From Streptomyces maremycinicus (GTDB lineage: Bacteria > Actinomycetota > Actinomycetes > Streptomycetales > Streptomycetaceae), in NCBI RefSeq assembly GCF_001184025.1, contig NZ_BBYG01000023.1:1-64000 (forward strand): a DNA stretch of 64,000 nucleotides, read 5' to 3'. Below are positions 53,383-61,354 of this stretch, one piece after another (position 1 is the stretch's first letter; each line of letters begins with the position of its first letter). The translations under genes were made by a program, and so were the position numbers. Under the pieces are notes generated by a model. That model searched no databases, had not been told where the DNA came from, and saw only the letters and a program-made list of their open reading frames with translations.

Positions 53383-54450
53383 CTACCGGGGCAGCACCAC
53401 GACATACGCGGCCGGGTCCCGGTCGCCCGCCGCCATCAGCGCCGTGCGGACCACCGCCGCCTGCTGTTCCATCGCGTCCCGCAGCTTCTTCGGCGTGACG
53501 TACACGACCGTGATGCCGAGCCGCTCCAGATGCTCGCGCTTACGGGCGTACTCCGACCAGAGCGCGTCCTCGTCCTGCCGCGGCGCCCGGGTGTCCAGCT
53601 CGACCGCCACCGCCTGCTCCGGCCAGTACGCGTCCAGGCCCCCCAGGTGGGGACCGCCCGGCAGTCGCAGGTCCACGTTCCACACCGGGTCGGGCAGGCC
53701 GTACTCGCACACCATTGTGTACAGCCGGTCCTCCGCGATCGCGCGCCCCTCCGCGAGCAGCGAGTCCACCGCGTCCACCACGTGCGGGCGGCTCAGCAAC
53801 TTGGCGTTGTTCAACTCCCGTACCACCGCGGCCGGTTCGCAGTGGCCGCCGCGCACCGCATCCGAAAGCAGCCGTTGTACCGTCCCCGCGTCCGTCAGCT
53901 GGGCCACGGCGTCGGCGAGCGCGCGGGGCACCGGCGCCACCGGAACTCCCGTGGCCTGCTCGGGAGTCGGCAGGGTGCCCGCGCGGACGACGTGGGCGCA
54001 GCCCGTCGAGCGCAGTCGGCGCAGCCGGGGGACCAGGACGTCGATGTGCTCAAGGGACGGCAGCGGGGGAGCGGACGAGATCCCGTGCAGGTTCAGGGCC
54101 GCCAGCCCGGTGATCATCGCCTCCTTGTACACCGGCCGGTGCGGGTCCCCGGCGTCCGGCTGGGCCGGGACCGCGGGCGGTGGCGTCGCCGTGTCGCGAC
54201 CCGCGTACATCAGCACCGCGTGCAGCCGCTCCTCGCTGGTCGGCGGGCCGGGGTGGAGCAGGTACACGCCGGGGAGGAGCTGCTGCCAGGGGCCGCCGGG
54301 ACGGCACTGCTCGTTCGCCTCGGCCGGGGCGACGCCCTGGGTGCGGAGCCGGCCCGTGGTGGTGACGCGGCGCTGGACGTCCGACAGGTGGCGGACGGGG
54401 CGGGGGGACGCCGAGGGAACCTGGGGGAGCGGGGTGTTGTGGTGGTTCAT
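53383..54450 (-). CDS. AbiEi-like winged helix plus DUF559/Vsr-like nuclease-fold protein
   Basis: A 355-residue protein. The N-terminal half has LLPGVYLLHPGPPTSEERL and MITGLAALNLHGI, the pattern of AbiEi-type antitoxin winged-helix domains. The C-terminal half, GGLDAYWPEQAVAVELDTRA to KREHLERLGITVVYVTPKK, matches DUF559/very-short-patch-repair-like PD-(D/E)xK nuclease folds with the D and ExD positions visible. Such stand-alone proteins are common in actinobacteria. There is no toxin partner beside it, so a toxin-antitoxin role is not claimed. Confidence 0.82.
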   Translation of the reverse strand: MNHHNTPLPQVPSASPRPVRHLSDVQRRVTTTGRLRTQGVAPAEANEQCRPGGPWQQLLPGVYLLHPGPPTSEERLHAVLMYAGRDTATPPPAVPAQPDAGDPHRPVYKEAMITGLAALNLHGISSAPPLPSLEHIDVLVPRLRRLRSTGCAHVVRAGTLPTPEQATGVPVAPVPRALADAVAQLTDAGTVQRLLSDAVRGGHCEPAAVVRELNNAKLLSRPHVVDAVDSLLAEGRAIAEDRLYTMVCEYGLPDPVWNVDLRLPGGPHLGGLDAYWPEQAVAVELDTRAPRQDEDALWSEYARKREHLERLGITVVYVTPKKLRDAMEQQAAVVRTALMAAGDRDPAAYVVVLPR

Positions 54451-54563
54451 GCAACGGGGATTCCGCGCCCGGCCCCTGTCGTAACCGCTGTTACACGCCC
54501 GTCGACAAATCCGGACAAGCTCGCCCTAAAGGAAGGGCGTTCGGATGCCGATGGGGCGCCGAA

Positions 54564-54596
54564 AACCCCTGGTCCCGTACGGGGGAGCCAGGGGTT
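54564..54596 (-). terminator. terminator hairpin after the second pepN
   Basis: AACCCCTGG pairs with CCAGGGGTT around a 15-base loop, 60 bp past the pepN stop. A second weaker pair, GAATTCCG with CGGAATTC, lies at 54613-54644. Confidence 0.7.
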
Positions 54597-54655
54597 ACGG
54601 GTCGGATTGCCTGAATTCCGTAACGGTGACCGTCAGCGGAATTCATGGCCAAAGC

Positions 54656-57250
54656 TCAGGGCTTGAGCGCTCCGTCGGTTCCGGCCTCCGCGCCGGCCGC
54701 CTGGGCCCGCAGCGACCGCGCCAGGTCGTCCCGCGCCTCCAGCACCAGCCGGCGCAGCGCCGGGGCCGCCGACTCGTGCGCCGTGAGCCACGCGTCGGTC
54801 GCCTCCAGCGTCCCGGGGGAGTCCTGGAGCGCGGGGAACAGGCCCTTGACGACGTTCATCGCGATCTGGATCGACCGCTCGGCCCAGATCCGCTCGATCG
54901 ACGCGAAGTACTTCTCCGTGTACGGCACGAGCAGCTCCCGCTGCGAGGGCTGGGCGAATCCCGCGATCGTCGCCTCCACCAGCGCGTTGGACAGCGAGTC
55001 CGACTCCGTCAGCTGGGCCCACGCCTGCGCCTTGACCGCCTCCGACGGGCGGGCCGCGAGACAGCGGACCTGGTGCCGCTTGCCGGACGCCGTGTCGTCC
55101 CGGGCGAGTTCGGCCGCCAGCGCCTTCTCGTCCGCGTGTCCGTGCGCGACCAGCGGCTCCACGAACACCCAGCGCAGTTCCTGGTCCACCGTCAGTCCGT
55201 CGATCGACGCCGTGCCGTCCAGCAGGCCCTGGAGCAGCTCGAAGTCGGCGGCGGAGGACGCCACGGCCGCGAAGAAGCGCGCCCAGGCCAGCTGGTGCTC
55301 GCTGCCCGGTCCGGCCGCCCGCAGATTCCGCAGCGCGGTGTCGGCCAGCAGCGCCTCACCCGTCCGCCGCCAGGACGGCGGCGCGTAGTGGACCAGCGCC
55401 GAGTCCGCCCAGGCGTGCAGCATCTGGAGGACGCCGATGTCGGACTCGCGGTGCCCGAACCGCACCACCAGGTCCACGAAGTCGGGCGCGGGCAGCAGCG
55501 CGTCCCGGGTCAGGTTCCACAGCGCCGACCAGCACAGGGCCCGTGCCAGCGGGTCGGTCATCGAACCCAGGTGCTCGCGCAGGGTGGCCAGCGAGTTCTC
55601 GTCGAAGCGCACCTTGCAGTACGTCAGGTCGTCGTCGTTGACCAGCACGAGCTCCGGGGCCTCGGCTCCCGCCAGCTCCGTCACGACCGTACGCGGACCG
55701 TCGACGTCCGTCTCGGCGCGCGCGTACCGCACGAGACGGTCGTCCTCGCGGCGGTAGAGGCCGATCGCCACCCGGTGCGGCCGCAGCTCGGGGTACGCCT
55801 CGGCGGCCTCCTGGACCACCGCCAGCTCGTCGATCCGGCCCCGCGGGTCCAGCAGCACCTGCGGGGTCAGCGCGTTCACCCCCGCCGTCTGGAGCCAGGA
55901 CCGCGCCCAGCCGCCCATGTCCCGGCCGCTGGTCTCGGCGAGCACCGACAGCAGATCACCGAGGCGCGTGTTGCCGTACGCGTGCCGCTTGAAGTAGCGC
56001 CGCGCGCCCTCGAGGAACGCGTCCTGGCCGACGTACGCCACCAGCTGCTTCAGGACGGAGGCGCCCTTGGCGTACGTGATGCCGTCGAAGTTCAGCTTCG
56101 CGTCCTGGAGGTCGCGGATGTCGGCGGTGATCGGGTGGGTGGAGGGCAGCTGGTCCGCGCGGTAGGCCCACGCCTTGCGGCGGTTGGCGAAGGTGATCCA
56201 GGCGTCGGTGAAGCGGGTCGCGCCGACGTTCGCGAACGTGCCCATGAAGTCGGCGAAGGACTCCTTCAGCCACAGGTCGTCCCACCACACCATGGTCACC
56301 AGGTCGCCGAACCACATGTGCGCCATCTCGTGCAGGATGACGTTCGCCCGCGCCTCGTACGACGCCTGCGTCACCTTGCCCCGGAAGATGTACTCCTCGC
56401 GGAAGGTCACCAGCCCCGGGTTCTCCATCGCGCCGAGGTTGTACTCGGGCACGAACGCCTGGTCGTACTTGCCGAAGGGGTACGGGTAGTCGAAGTGGTC
56501 GTGGAAGAAGTCCAGGCCCTGCTTGGTGACGAGGAAGACGTCCGCGGAGTCGAAGTGGGGCGCCAGACCCTTGCGGCACATCGCGCCGAGGGGGATCTCC
56601 AGCGTCGTCCCGTCGCCCAGGTCGCGCGTGTAGGTGTCCGTCACGTAGTGGTACGGGCCGGCCACGACACAGGTGATGTACGTCGAGATCGGCTTGGTCT
56701 CCGCGAAGCGCCACACCCCGTCGGCCTGCTCGCCGGCGCCGTTGCTCCACACCACCCACTCCTCGGGCGCCCGCACCTCGAAGCGGAACGGCGCCTTGAG
56801 GTCGGGCTGCTCGAAGCCCGCGAAGACCCGGCGGGCGTCGGCCGGCTCGTACTGGGTGTACAGGTACACCTCGCCGTCCTCCGGGTCGACGAAGCGGTGC
56901 AGGCCCTCGCCGGTGCGCGAGTAGGCGCACTGCGCGTCGACGATCAGCTCGTTCTCCGCGGCCAGGTCCTCCAGCAGGATCCGGACGCCGTCGAAGACCT
57001 CACCGGGGTCCAGGTCGCGGCCGTTGAGCGAGACGGACGTCACGCTCGGCGCGATCAGGTCCACGAAGCTCGACGCGCCGGGTTCACTGCACCGGAAGCG
57101 GATCGTGGTGACCGAACGGAAGGTGCGGGGCTCGTCCCCGGGCAGGTCGCCGACCGCCGACCGGATGTCGAGGGACACGTCGTACCCGTCGACGGACAGC
57201 AGGGCGGCCCGCTCCCGGGCCTCCTCACGGGACAGGTTCTCACCGGGCAC
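54656..57250 (-). CDS. pepN: aminopeptidase N (M1 zinc metallopeptidase), copy 2
   Basis: An 864-residue paralog of the protein at 40774. It has GAMENPGLVTF, zinc site HEMAHMWFGDLVTMVWW, and KESFADF with the third ligand. The beginning PGENLSREEARERAALLSVDGYDV closely follows copy 1. GTG 57250 lies seven bases after GGGAG. Replacement of A by P after GAMEN and altered residues around the zinc site suggest different peptide preference. Confidence 0.96.
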   Translation of the reverse strand: MPGENLSREEARERAALLSVDGYDVSLDIRSAVGDLPGDEPRTFRSVTTIRFRCSEPGASSFVDLIAPSVTSVSLNGRDLDPGEVFDGVRILLEDLAAENELIVDAQCAYSRTGEGLHRFVDPEDGEVYLYTQYEPADARRVFAGFEQPDLKAPFRFEVRAPEEWVVWSNGAGEQADGVWRFAETKPISTYITCVVAGPYHYVTDTYTRDLGDGTTLEIPLGAMCRKGLAPHFDSADVFLVTKQGLDFFHDHFDYPYPFGKYDQAFVPEYNLGAMENPGLVTFREEYIFRGKVTQASYEARANVILHEMAHMWFGDLVTMVWWDDLWLKESFADFMGTFANVGATRFTDAWITFANRRKAWAYRADQLPSTHPITADIRDLQDAKLNFDGITYAKGASVLKQLVAYVGQDAFLEGARRYFKRHAYGNTRLGDLLSVLAETSGRDMGGWARSWLQTAGVNALTPQVLLDPRGRIDELAVVQEAAEAYPELRPHRVAIGLYRREDDRLVRYARAETDVDGPRTVVTELAGAEAPELVLVNDDDLTYCKVRFDENSLATLREHLGSMTDPLARALCWSALWNLTRDALLPAPDFVDLVVRFGHRESDIGVLQMLHAWADSALVHYAPPSWRRTGEALLADTALRNLRAAGPGSEHQLAWARFFAAVASSAADFELLQGLLDGTASIDGLTVDQELRWVFVEPLVAHGHADEKALAAELARDDTASGKRHQVRCLAARPSEAVKAQAWAQLTESDSLSNALVEATIAGFAQPSQRELLVPYTEKYFASIERIWAERSIQIAMNVVKGLFPALQDSPGTLEATDAWLTAHESAAPALRRLVLEARDDLARSLRAQAAGAEAGTDGALKP

Positions 57251-57400
57251 GGCGGTACTCCCTCAGTGCATGGGCACGGGCTTTCGGACAGGAGTGATCC
57301 TGCCACGCGCCCCTGACGCCGGGCAGCAGGGAATGAGCGGCACGGACGGCGGTGTTCAGCGGGGAAAGGCTTATCTCATGAGGAATGCTCGAGGAGAGAC

Positions 57401-58045
57401 ATGTCGGAGAAGACCCCCGTCGACTTCTGGTTCGACCCGCTCTGCCCGTGGGCCTGGATGACCTCCCGGTGGGTGCTGGAAGTGGAGAAGGTCCGTGACA
57501 TCGAGGTCCGCTGGCACATCATGAGCCTCGCCGTCCTCAACGAGAACAAGCTGGACGAGCTGCCCGAGGAGTACCGCGAGATGCTCGCGGTCAAGGCCTG
57601 GCAGCCGGTGCGCGTGGTCACCGCCGCCTGGCAGCTGCACGGCGCCGACGTCCTCGGCCCCCTCTACACCGCCCTCGGCACCCGCATCCACAACAACGGC
57701 GAGGGCGCGACCGTGGAGGCCATCGCCGGCGCGCTCGAGGACGTCGGTCTGCCCGCCTCCCTGATCGAGTACGCCGAGCAGTCGGACTTCGAGTTCGACG
57801 CGCAGCTGCGCGCCTCCCACAAGGAGGGCATCGAGAAGGTCGGCCAGGACGTCGGCACCCCCGTCATCGCCGTCCCCGGCCCCGACGGTGAGCAGATCGC
57901 CTTCTTCGGTCCCGTGGTCACCCCCGCCCCGAAGGGCGAGGAGGCCGCCCGCCTCTGGGACGGCACCCTCGCCGTCGCCTCGGTGCCCGGCTTCTACGAG
58001 ATCAAGCGCACCCGCACCAAGGGCCCGGACTTCAGCAACCTGTGA
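57401..58045 (+). CDS. DsbA-family (mycothiol-dependent, Rv2466c-like) oxidoreductase
   Basis: A 214-residue thioredoxin-fold protein. The N-terminal strand DFWFDPLCPWAWMTSRWV carries the active-site region, here CPWA. The later HNNGEGATVEAI and GTPVIAVPGPDGE with the cis-proline complete the DsbA fold. Rv2466c-type proteins are mycothiol-dependent reductases with CPWC, so the second cysteine may be missing here, as it is in monothiol members. GAGGAGAG precedes ATG 57401. It is divergent from pepN copy 2 and has a terminator right after it. Confidence 0.9.
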   Translation: MSEKTPVDFWFDPLCPWAWMTSRWVLEVEKVRDIEVRWHIMSLAVLNENKLDELPEEYREMLAVKAWQPVRVVTAAWQLHGADVLGPLYTALGTRIHNNGEGATVEAIAGALEDVGLPASLIEYAEQSDFEFDAQLRASHKEGIEKVGQDVGTPVIAVPGPDGEQIAFFGPVVTPAPKGEEAARLWDGTLAVASVPGFYEIKRTRTKGPDFSNL

Positions 58046-58052
58046 CGGCGAT

Positions 58053-58083
58053 GGTGCCCCGCGCGCACGGCTCGCGGGGCACC
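58053..58083 (+). terminator. terminator hairpin after the DsbA-like gene
   Basis: GGTGCCCCGCG and CGCGGGGCACC form a perfect 11-bp stem with a 9-base loop, 8 bp past the stop. It also lies before the methyltransferase remnant, so that remnant is probably poorly transcribed. Confidence 0.8.
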
Positions 58084-58092
58084 ACGGATCTC

Positions 58093-58491
58093 ATGACGGA
58101 GATCGACACCTCGGTCCTGGAAGCGGCCGGCCGGACCCTCGACCTGACCCGCCCGACCGCCCCGATCCTCAGCGGCATCCTCGGCCACGTCGACGACCAC
58201 GACGGCGCCCGCGAGCCCGTCCGTGCCCTGCTGTCCGGACCGCCCTCCGGCAGCCACCTCTGCGTCAACGACGGCTCCCGCGGCACCGACCCGGCCTACG
58301 AGCGGGCCCAGGACGCCTACAACGAGACCGGTGCCGTCCCGTACTCCCTGCGCCCGGTCGAGCAGATCGAGGGCTGCTTCGAGGGGCTCGAACTGGTGCC
58401 GCCGGGCGCGGTGTCCGTCCCGATGCGGCGCCCGGACGAGACGCCTCCGCTGCCGATCGGCCGGCACGGCGGCATCGGCCGCAAGCCCTGA
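58093..58491 (+). pseudogene. C-terminal remnant of a DUF574-type SAM methyltransferase
   Basis: The open frame encodes LDLTRPTAPILSGILGHVDD, then PVRALLSGPPSGSHLCVNDG and FFxGLELVPPG-type FEGLELVPPGAVSVPMRRPD. These match the second half of DUF574 (Methyltransf_19) proteins, which are about 270 residues long. The N-terminal SAM-binding half is absent; the upstream DNA is the DsbA-like gene and its terminator. A 5' deletion is inferred. Several normally conserved residues have drifted, consistent with decay. Confidence 0.65.
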
Positions 58492-58510
58492 CGCCCGTCC
58501 CGGACGGGCC

Positions 58511-58753
58511 CTAGCCGGCCGGCTGCGGGGACGTCCGGAACTCCTCCGGGAGATCGAAGCCGGACCGCCAGTTGAAGTAGGACTGCACCCGCACGCAGCC
58601 TTCGCTGGTGCAGCGCCGGTACTTGTCGAGATCCGCCCGGTGCGCGAGCACCTGTGTCTGCGTCAGGGCGAAGGCCCGCTCGGCGCCCTGAAGGTGACGG
58701 AAGTGCTGTTCGGTGTCCCCGCAGTTGGGGCAACGCCTCTTCGGAAGACCCAT
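58511..58753 (-). CDS. small zinc-ribbon-like hypothetical protein
   Basis: An 80-residue protein from ATG 58753 (MGLPKRRCPNCGDTEQHF). CPNCG and a second cysteine pair (CTSEGC) make a likely zinc ribbon; the tail is aromatic (SYFNWRSGFDLPEEF). The start may also be GTG 58762 or 58768. It points the same way as sodF, 60 bp past the sodF terminator. Function unknown. Confidence 0.6.
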   Translation of the reverse strand: MGLPKRRCPNCGDTEQHFRHLQGAERAFALTQTQVLAHRADLDKYRRCTSEGCVRVQSYFNWRSGFDLPEEFRTSPQPAG

Positions 58754-58807
58754 GCGGGCCACTGTCACCCCGCGACGCGGTCCTTGGGAAGCCCCCGGCC
58801 AGGGCAT

Positions 58808-58900
58808 ACGGGAGCGGCCCCGCGAGTCAGGTCCTCGCGGGGCCGCTCCTTCACTCCGCCCGCCGCCGTGAAGGGTGAGAAGACGATCACGAGGCAGGAC
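58808..58900 (-). ncRNA. candidate s-SodF small RNA from the sodF 3' UTR
   Basis: In S. coelicolor the 3' end of sodF mRNA is processed into a ~90-nt RNA, s-SodF, that base-pairs with sodN mRNA and blocks it. Here the sodF 3' UTR is ~105 nt and ends in a perfect terminator, so the same RNA is expected. The exact 5' end is not visible from sequence; the coordinates are an estimate. Confidence 0.55.
58811..58849 (-). terminator. sodF terminator hairpin
   Basis: A perfect 16-bp stem: GGAGCGGCCCCGCGAG pairs with CTCGCGGGGCCGCTCC around TCAGGTC. It lies 66 bp past the sodF stop and would form the 3' end of the candidate small RNA. Confidence 0.85.
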
Positions 58901-58914
58901 GCTTCAGGGCTGCC

Positions 58915-59556
58915 TCAGGGGGCGAGCAGCAGCACGTCCGCACGGGACGTGGCGGCGGCGTGGCGCCGGGCCACGTCCTGCCAGTCGACGACGGCCCACA
59001 TCGCCTCGATGAAGTCGACCTTCTGGTTCTTGTACTGGAGGTAGAAGGCGTGCTCCCAGGCGTCGAAGACGAGGAGCGGCACGGAGCCCTGGCCGACGTT
59101 GCCCTGGTGGTCGTAGACCTGCTCGACGATCAGACGGCCGCTGAGCGGCTCGAGGGCGAGGACGCCCCAGCCGGAACCCTGGGTCGTCGCGGCCGCCTTG
59201 GTCAGCTGGGCCTTGAAGCCGGCGAACGAGCCGAAGGAATCGGTGATCGCGTCCGCGAGGTCGCCGACGCCGTCCGCCGCGAGGGGCTCACCGCCGCCGT
59301 CGCCGCTCATGTTGGACCAGTAGATGCTGTGCAGGATGTGGCCGGAGAGGTGGAAGGCGAGGTTCTTCTCCAGGCCGTTCAGCGCCGCCCACCGCTCCTT
59401 GTCCCGCGCCTCCGCCAGCTGCTCCAGCGTGTCGTTGGCGCCCTTCACATAGGCCGCGTGGTGCTTGTCGTGGTGCAGCTCGATGATCTCCGGGCTGATC
59501 ACGGGGGCGAGCGCGGAGTAGTCGTAGGGCAGCTCGGGCAGCGTGTAGACGGGCAT
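58915..59556 (-). CDS. sodF: iron superoxide dismutase
   Basis: A 213-residue cytosolic Fe-type superoxide dismutase. Metal ligands are in ELHHDKHHAAYV, AFHLSGHILHSIYW and LVFDAWEHAFYLQY. Streptomyces keeps a nickel enzyme (SodN) as well; nickel makes NUR repress sodF. The NUR-like box 24 bp upstream supports this control. GAGGGGACCCC precedes ATG 59556. Confidence 0.97.
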   Translation of the reverse strand: MPVYTLPELPYDYSALAPVISPEIIELHHDKHHAAYVKGANDTLEQLAEARDKERWAALNGLEKNLAFHLSGHILHSIYWSNMSGDGGGEPLAADGVGDLADAITDSFGSFAGFKAQLTKAAATTQGSGWGVLALEPLSGRLIVEQVYDHQGNVGQGSVPLLVFDAWEHAFYLQYKNQKVDFIEAMWAVVDWQDVARRHAAATSRADVLLLAP

Positions 59557-59579
59557 GGCGGGGTCCCCTCGACCTCTTA

Positions 59580-59596
59580 TTGCAACTTACTTGCAA
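59580..59596. promoter_or_regulatory. NUR box (nickel-responsive operator) of sodF
   Basis: TTGCAA-CTTAC-TTGCAA, two copies of TTGCAA separated by 5 bp, matches the NUR consensus TTGCAA-N5-TTGCAA. It lies 24-40 bp upstream of the sodF start, overlapping the expected promoter. NUR bound to nickel would block sodF. Confidence 0.88.
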
Positions 59597-59661
59597 GTGC
59601 AGGCTAGCAACAAGAAGGGGGTTCCGCGCAAGGACGCGCCCGGGCGTGGCGGCAACGAGAA

Positions 59662-59690
59662 GGCCCCCACGCGTCGTTCGCGTGAGGGCC
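59662..59690. terminator. hairpin between the permease and sodF
   Basis: GGCCCCCACGCG pairs with CGCGTGAGGGCC around TCGTT with one mismatch. It probably ends the amino-acid permease transcript and insulates sodF. Confidence 0.65.
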
Positions 59691-59700
59691 ACGAGGGGAC

Positions 59701-59775
59701 GGGGAGCACCGGGGACCGGGAGGACGGGGAGCACCGGGGACCGGGAGGACGGGGAGCACCGGGGACGGGGAGGAC
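59701..59775. repeat. 25-bp tandem repeat, three copies
   Basis: GGGGAGCACCGGGGACCGG starts at 59701, 59726 and 59751, exactly 25 bp apart, followed by degenerate GGACCGG and GGTGGGCC repeats up to about 59840. It lies in the spacer downstream of the amino-acid permease; no gene is seen. Confidence 0.8.
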
Positions 59776-59855
59776 GGGGAGGACCGGGGGTGGTGGACCG
59801 GCGGCCGGTGGACCGGCGGACCGGTGGGCCGGTGGGCCGGGGAGGCGCGGACGGG

Positions 59856-61241
59856 TCAGGCCGTGGCCCGCCCCCGCCGCCGCTGCCCCGCGTACCCGAC
59901 GGCCGCCAGGAACACCGTCATCCCGCCCGACCAGTACAACTGCGCCCGGGTGCCCGGCTCCCGCGCCATCAGGACGAAGATCGCCGCCATGCCCGCCAGC
60001 GCGACCCAGGTGAGCACCGGGAACGCCCACATCCGGACGGCCAGACGCTCGGGCGCCTCCCGCTCCAGCCGCCCGCGCAGCCGCAGCTGGGAGAGCGCGA
60101 TGAAGATCCAGACGACCAGGATCACCGCGCCGATCATGTTCAGCAGCCAGGGGAACACGTCGTCCGGACGCCAGTAGCTGAGCAGCACGCAGCCGAAGCC
60201 GAAGACACTGGAGGCGAGCACCGCGACGCGGGGCGCGCCGCCGTCCGAGACCCGGCCCAGCGCCTTAGGGCCGTGGCCCCGCTCCACCAGCGAGTACGCG
60301 ATGCGCGAGGAGCCGTAGACGTTGGCGTTCATGGCGCTGAGCAGCGCCGCCAGCACCACCACGTTCATCACCTGGCCGGCCCCCGGGATGCCGAGGCCGT
60401 CGAGAGCGGCGACGTAGGGGCCCTTCTCGACGACGGCCTCGGAGTCCCACGGCACCAGGGTGACGATGACCGCCATGGAACCGACGTAGAACAGCGCGAT
60501 GCGCCACATCGCCGTCCGGACCGCGCTCGCCACGCCCCGGACCGGGTTCTCGGACTCGGCGGCGGCGATGGTGACCGTCTCCAGGCCGCCGTACGCGAAG
60601 ACGGACGCGAGCAGGCCGACGACCAGGCCCTCGCCGCCGTGCGGGAAGAACTCACCCAGGTGGGAGGTGCCGGGGGAGTCCGTGCCCGGCAGCACGCCGG
60701 CCACCGCCAGCACGCCCAGCACCAGGAACAGGGAGATCGCGCCGACCTTCAGGGCCGCGAACCAGAACTCGAACTCGCCGAAGTTCTTCACCGCGGCCAG
60801 GTTCGCCCCGCAGAACAGGAGCATGAACAGCGCCACCCAGGCCCACTCCGGCGTGCCCGGCAGCCAGCCCGTGACGATCTTCGCGGCGCCGATGCCCTCC
60901 AGGCCGACGGCCGTGCACAGCAGGACCCAGAAGGCCCATCCCACGGTGAAGCCCGCCCAGGGGCCGAAGGCCCGCTCGGCGTGCGCGGAGAACGAGCCCG
61001 AGGAGGGATACGCGGCGGACATCTCGCCCAGCATCCGCATCACCAGCATCACGAGCAGGCCGGAGAGGGCGTAGGCGAGGACGATCGACGGGCCGGCGGC
61101 GGCGATCCCCGCGCCCGAGCCGACGAAGAGACCGGCGCCGATGACGCCACCGAGGGCGATCATCGACAGATGGCGCTGCTTGAGGCCGTGGGACAGGGTG
61201 ACGTCCGGCTCTTGTGGAGCTTCGACGGTGGTGCTGGGCAT
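59856..61241 (-). CDS. APC-family amino acid permease
   Basis: A 461-residue membrane transporter with twelve predicted helices. The signature start LKQRHLSMIALGGVIGAGLFVGSG is typical of the GabP/AroP-like amino-acid transporter group. Other blocks are AYPSSGSFSAHAERAFGPWAG and VFAYGGLETVTIAAAESENP. The substrate is not predictable from sequence. ATG 61241; a terminator lies between it and the upstream tauD-like gene, so it probably has its own promoter. Confidence 0.93.
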   Translation of the reverse strand: MPSTTVEAPQEPDVTLSHGLKQRHLSMIALGGVIGAGLFVGSGAGIAAAGPSIVLAYALSGLLVMLVMRMLGEMSAAYPSSGSFSAHAERAFGPWAGFTVGWAFWVLLCTAVGLEGIGAAKIVTGWLPGTPEWAWVALFMLLFCGANLAAVKNFGEFEFWFAALKVGAISLFLVLGVLAVAGVLPGTDSPGTSHLGEFFPHGGEGLVVGLLASVFAYGGLETVTIAAAESENPVRGVASAVRTAMWRIALFYVGSMAVIVTLVPWDSEAVVEKGPYVAALDGLGIPGAGQVMNVVVLAALLSAMNANVYGSSRIAYSLVERGHGPKALGRVSDGGAPRVAVLASSVFGFGCVLLSYWRPDDVFPWLLNMIGAVILVVWIFIALSQLRLRGRLEREAPERLAVRMWAFPVLTWVALAGMAAIFVLMAREPGTRAQLYWSGGMTVFLAAVGYAGQRRRGRATA

Positions 61242-61294
61242 GGGCGCGGTTCGTCCAATGCGTGAGACGGGCAAAAACGCCCACAGTCTGGGCA

Positions 61295-61318
61295 GCCCCT
61301 CCGCCTGCGCGGAGGGGC
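61295..61318 (-). terminator. terminator after the TauD-like gene
   Basis: GCCCCTCCGC and GCGGAGGGGC form a perfect 10-bp stem around CTGC, 37 bp past the TauD-like stop. Confidence 0.78.
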
Positions 61319-61354
61319 CGCCCATCATCCGGACGGACCGGACACGCGGTGTGG

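Noticed and set aside
53383..54450. AbiE-type toxin-antitoxin system
   Set aside because: The N-terminal domain resembles AbiEi, but no nucleotidyltransferase toxin gene lies next to it; the neighbours are merR and pepN.
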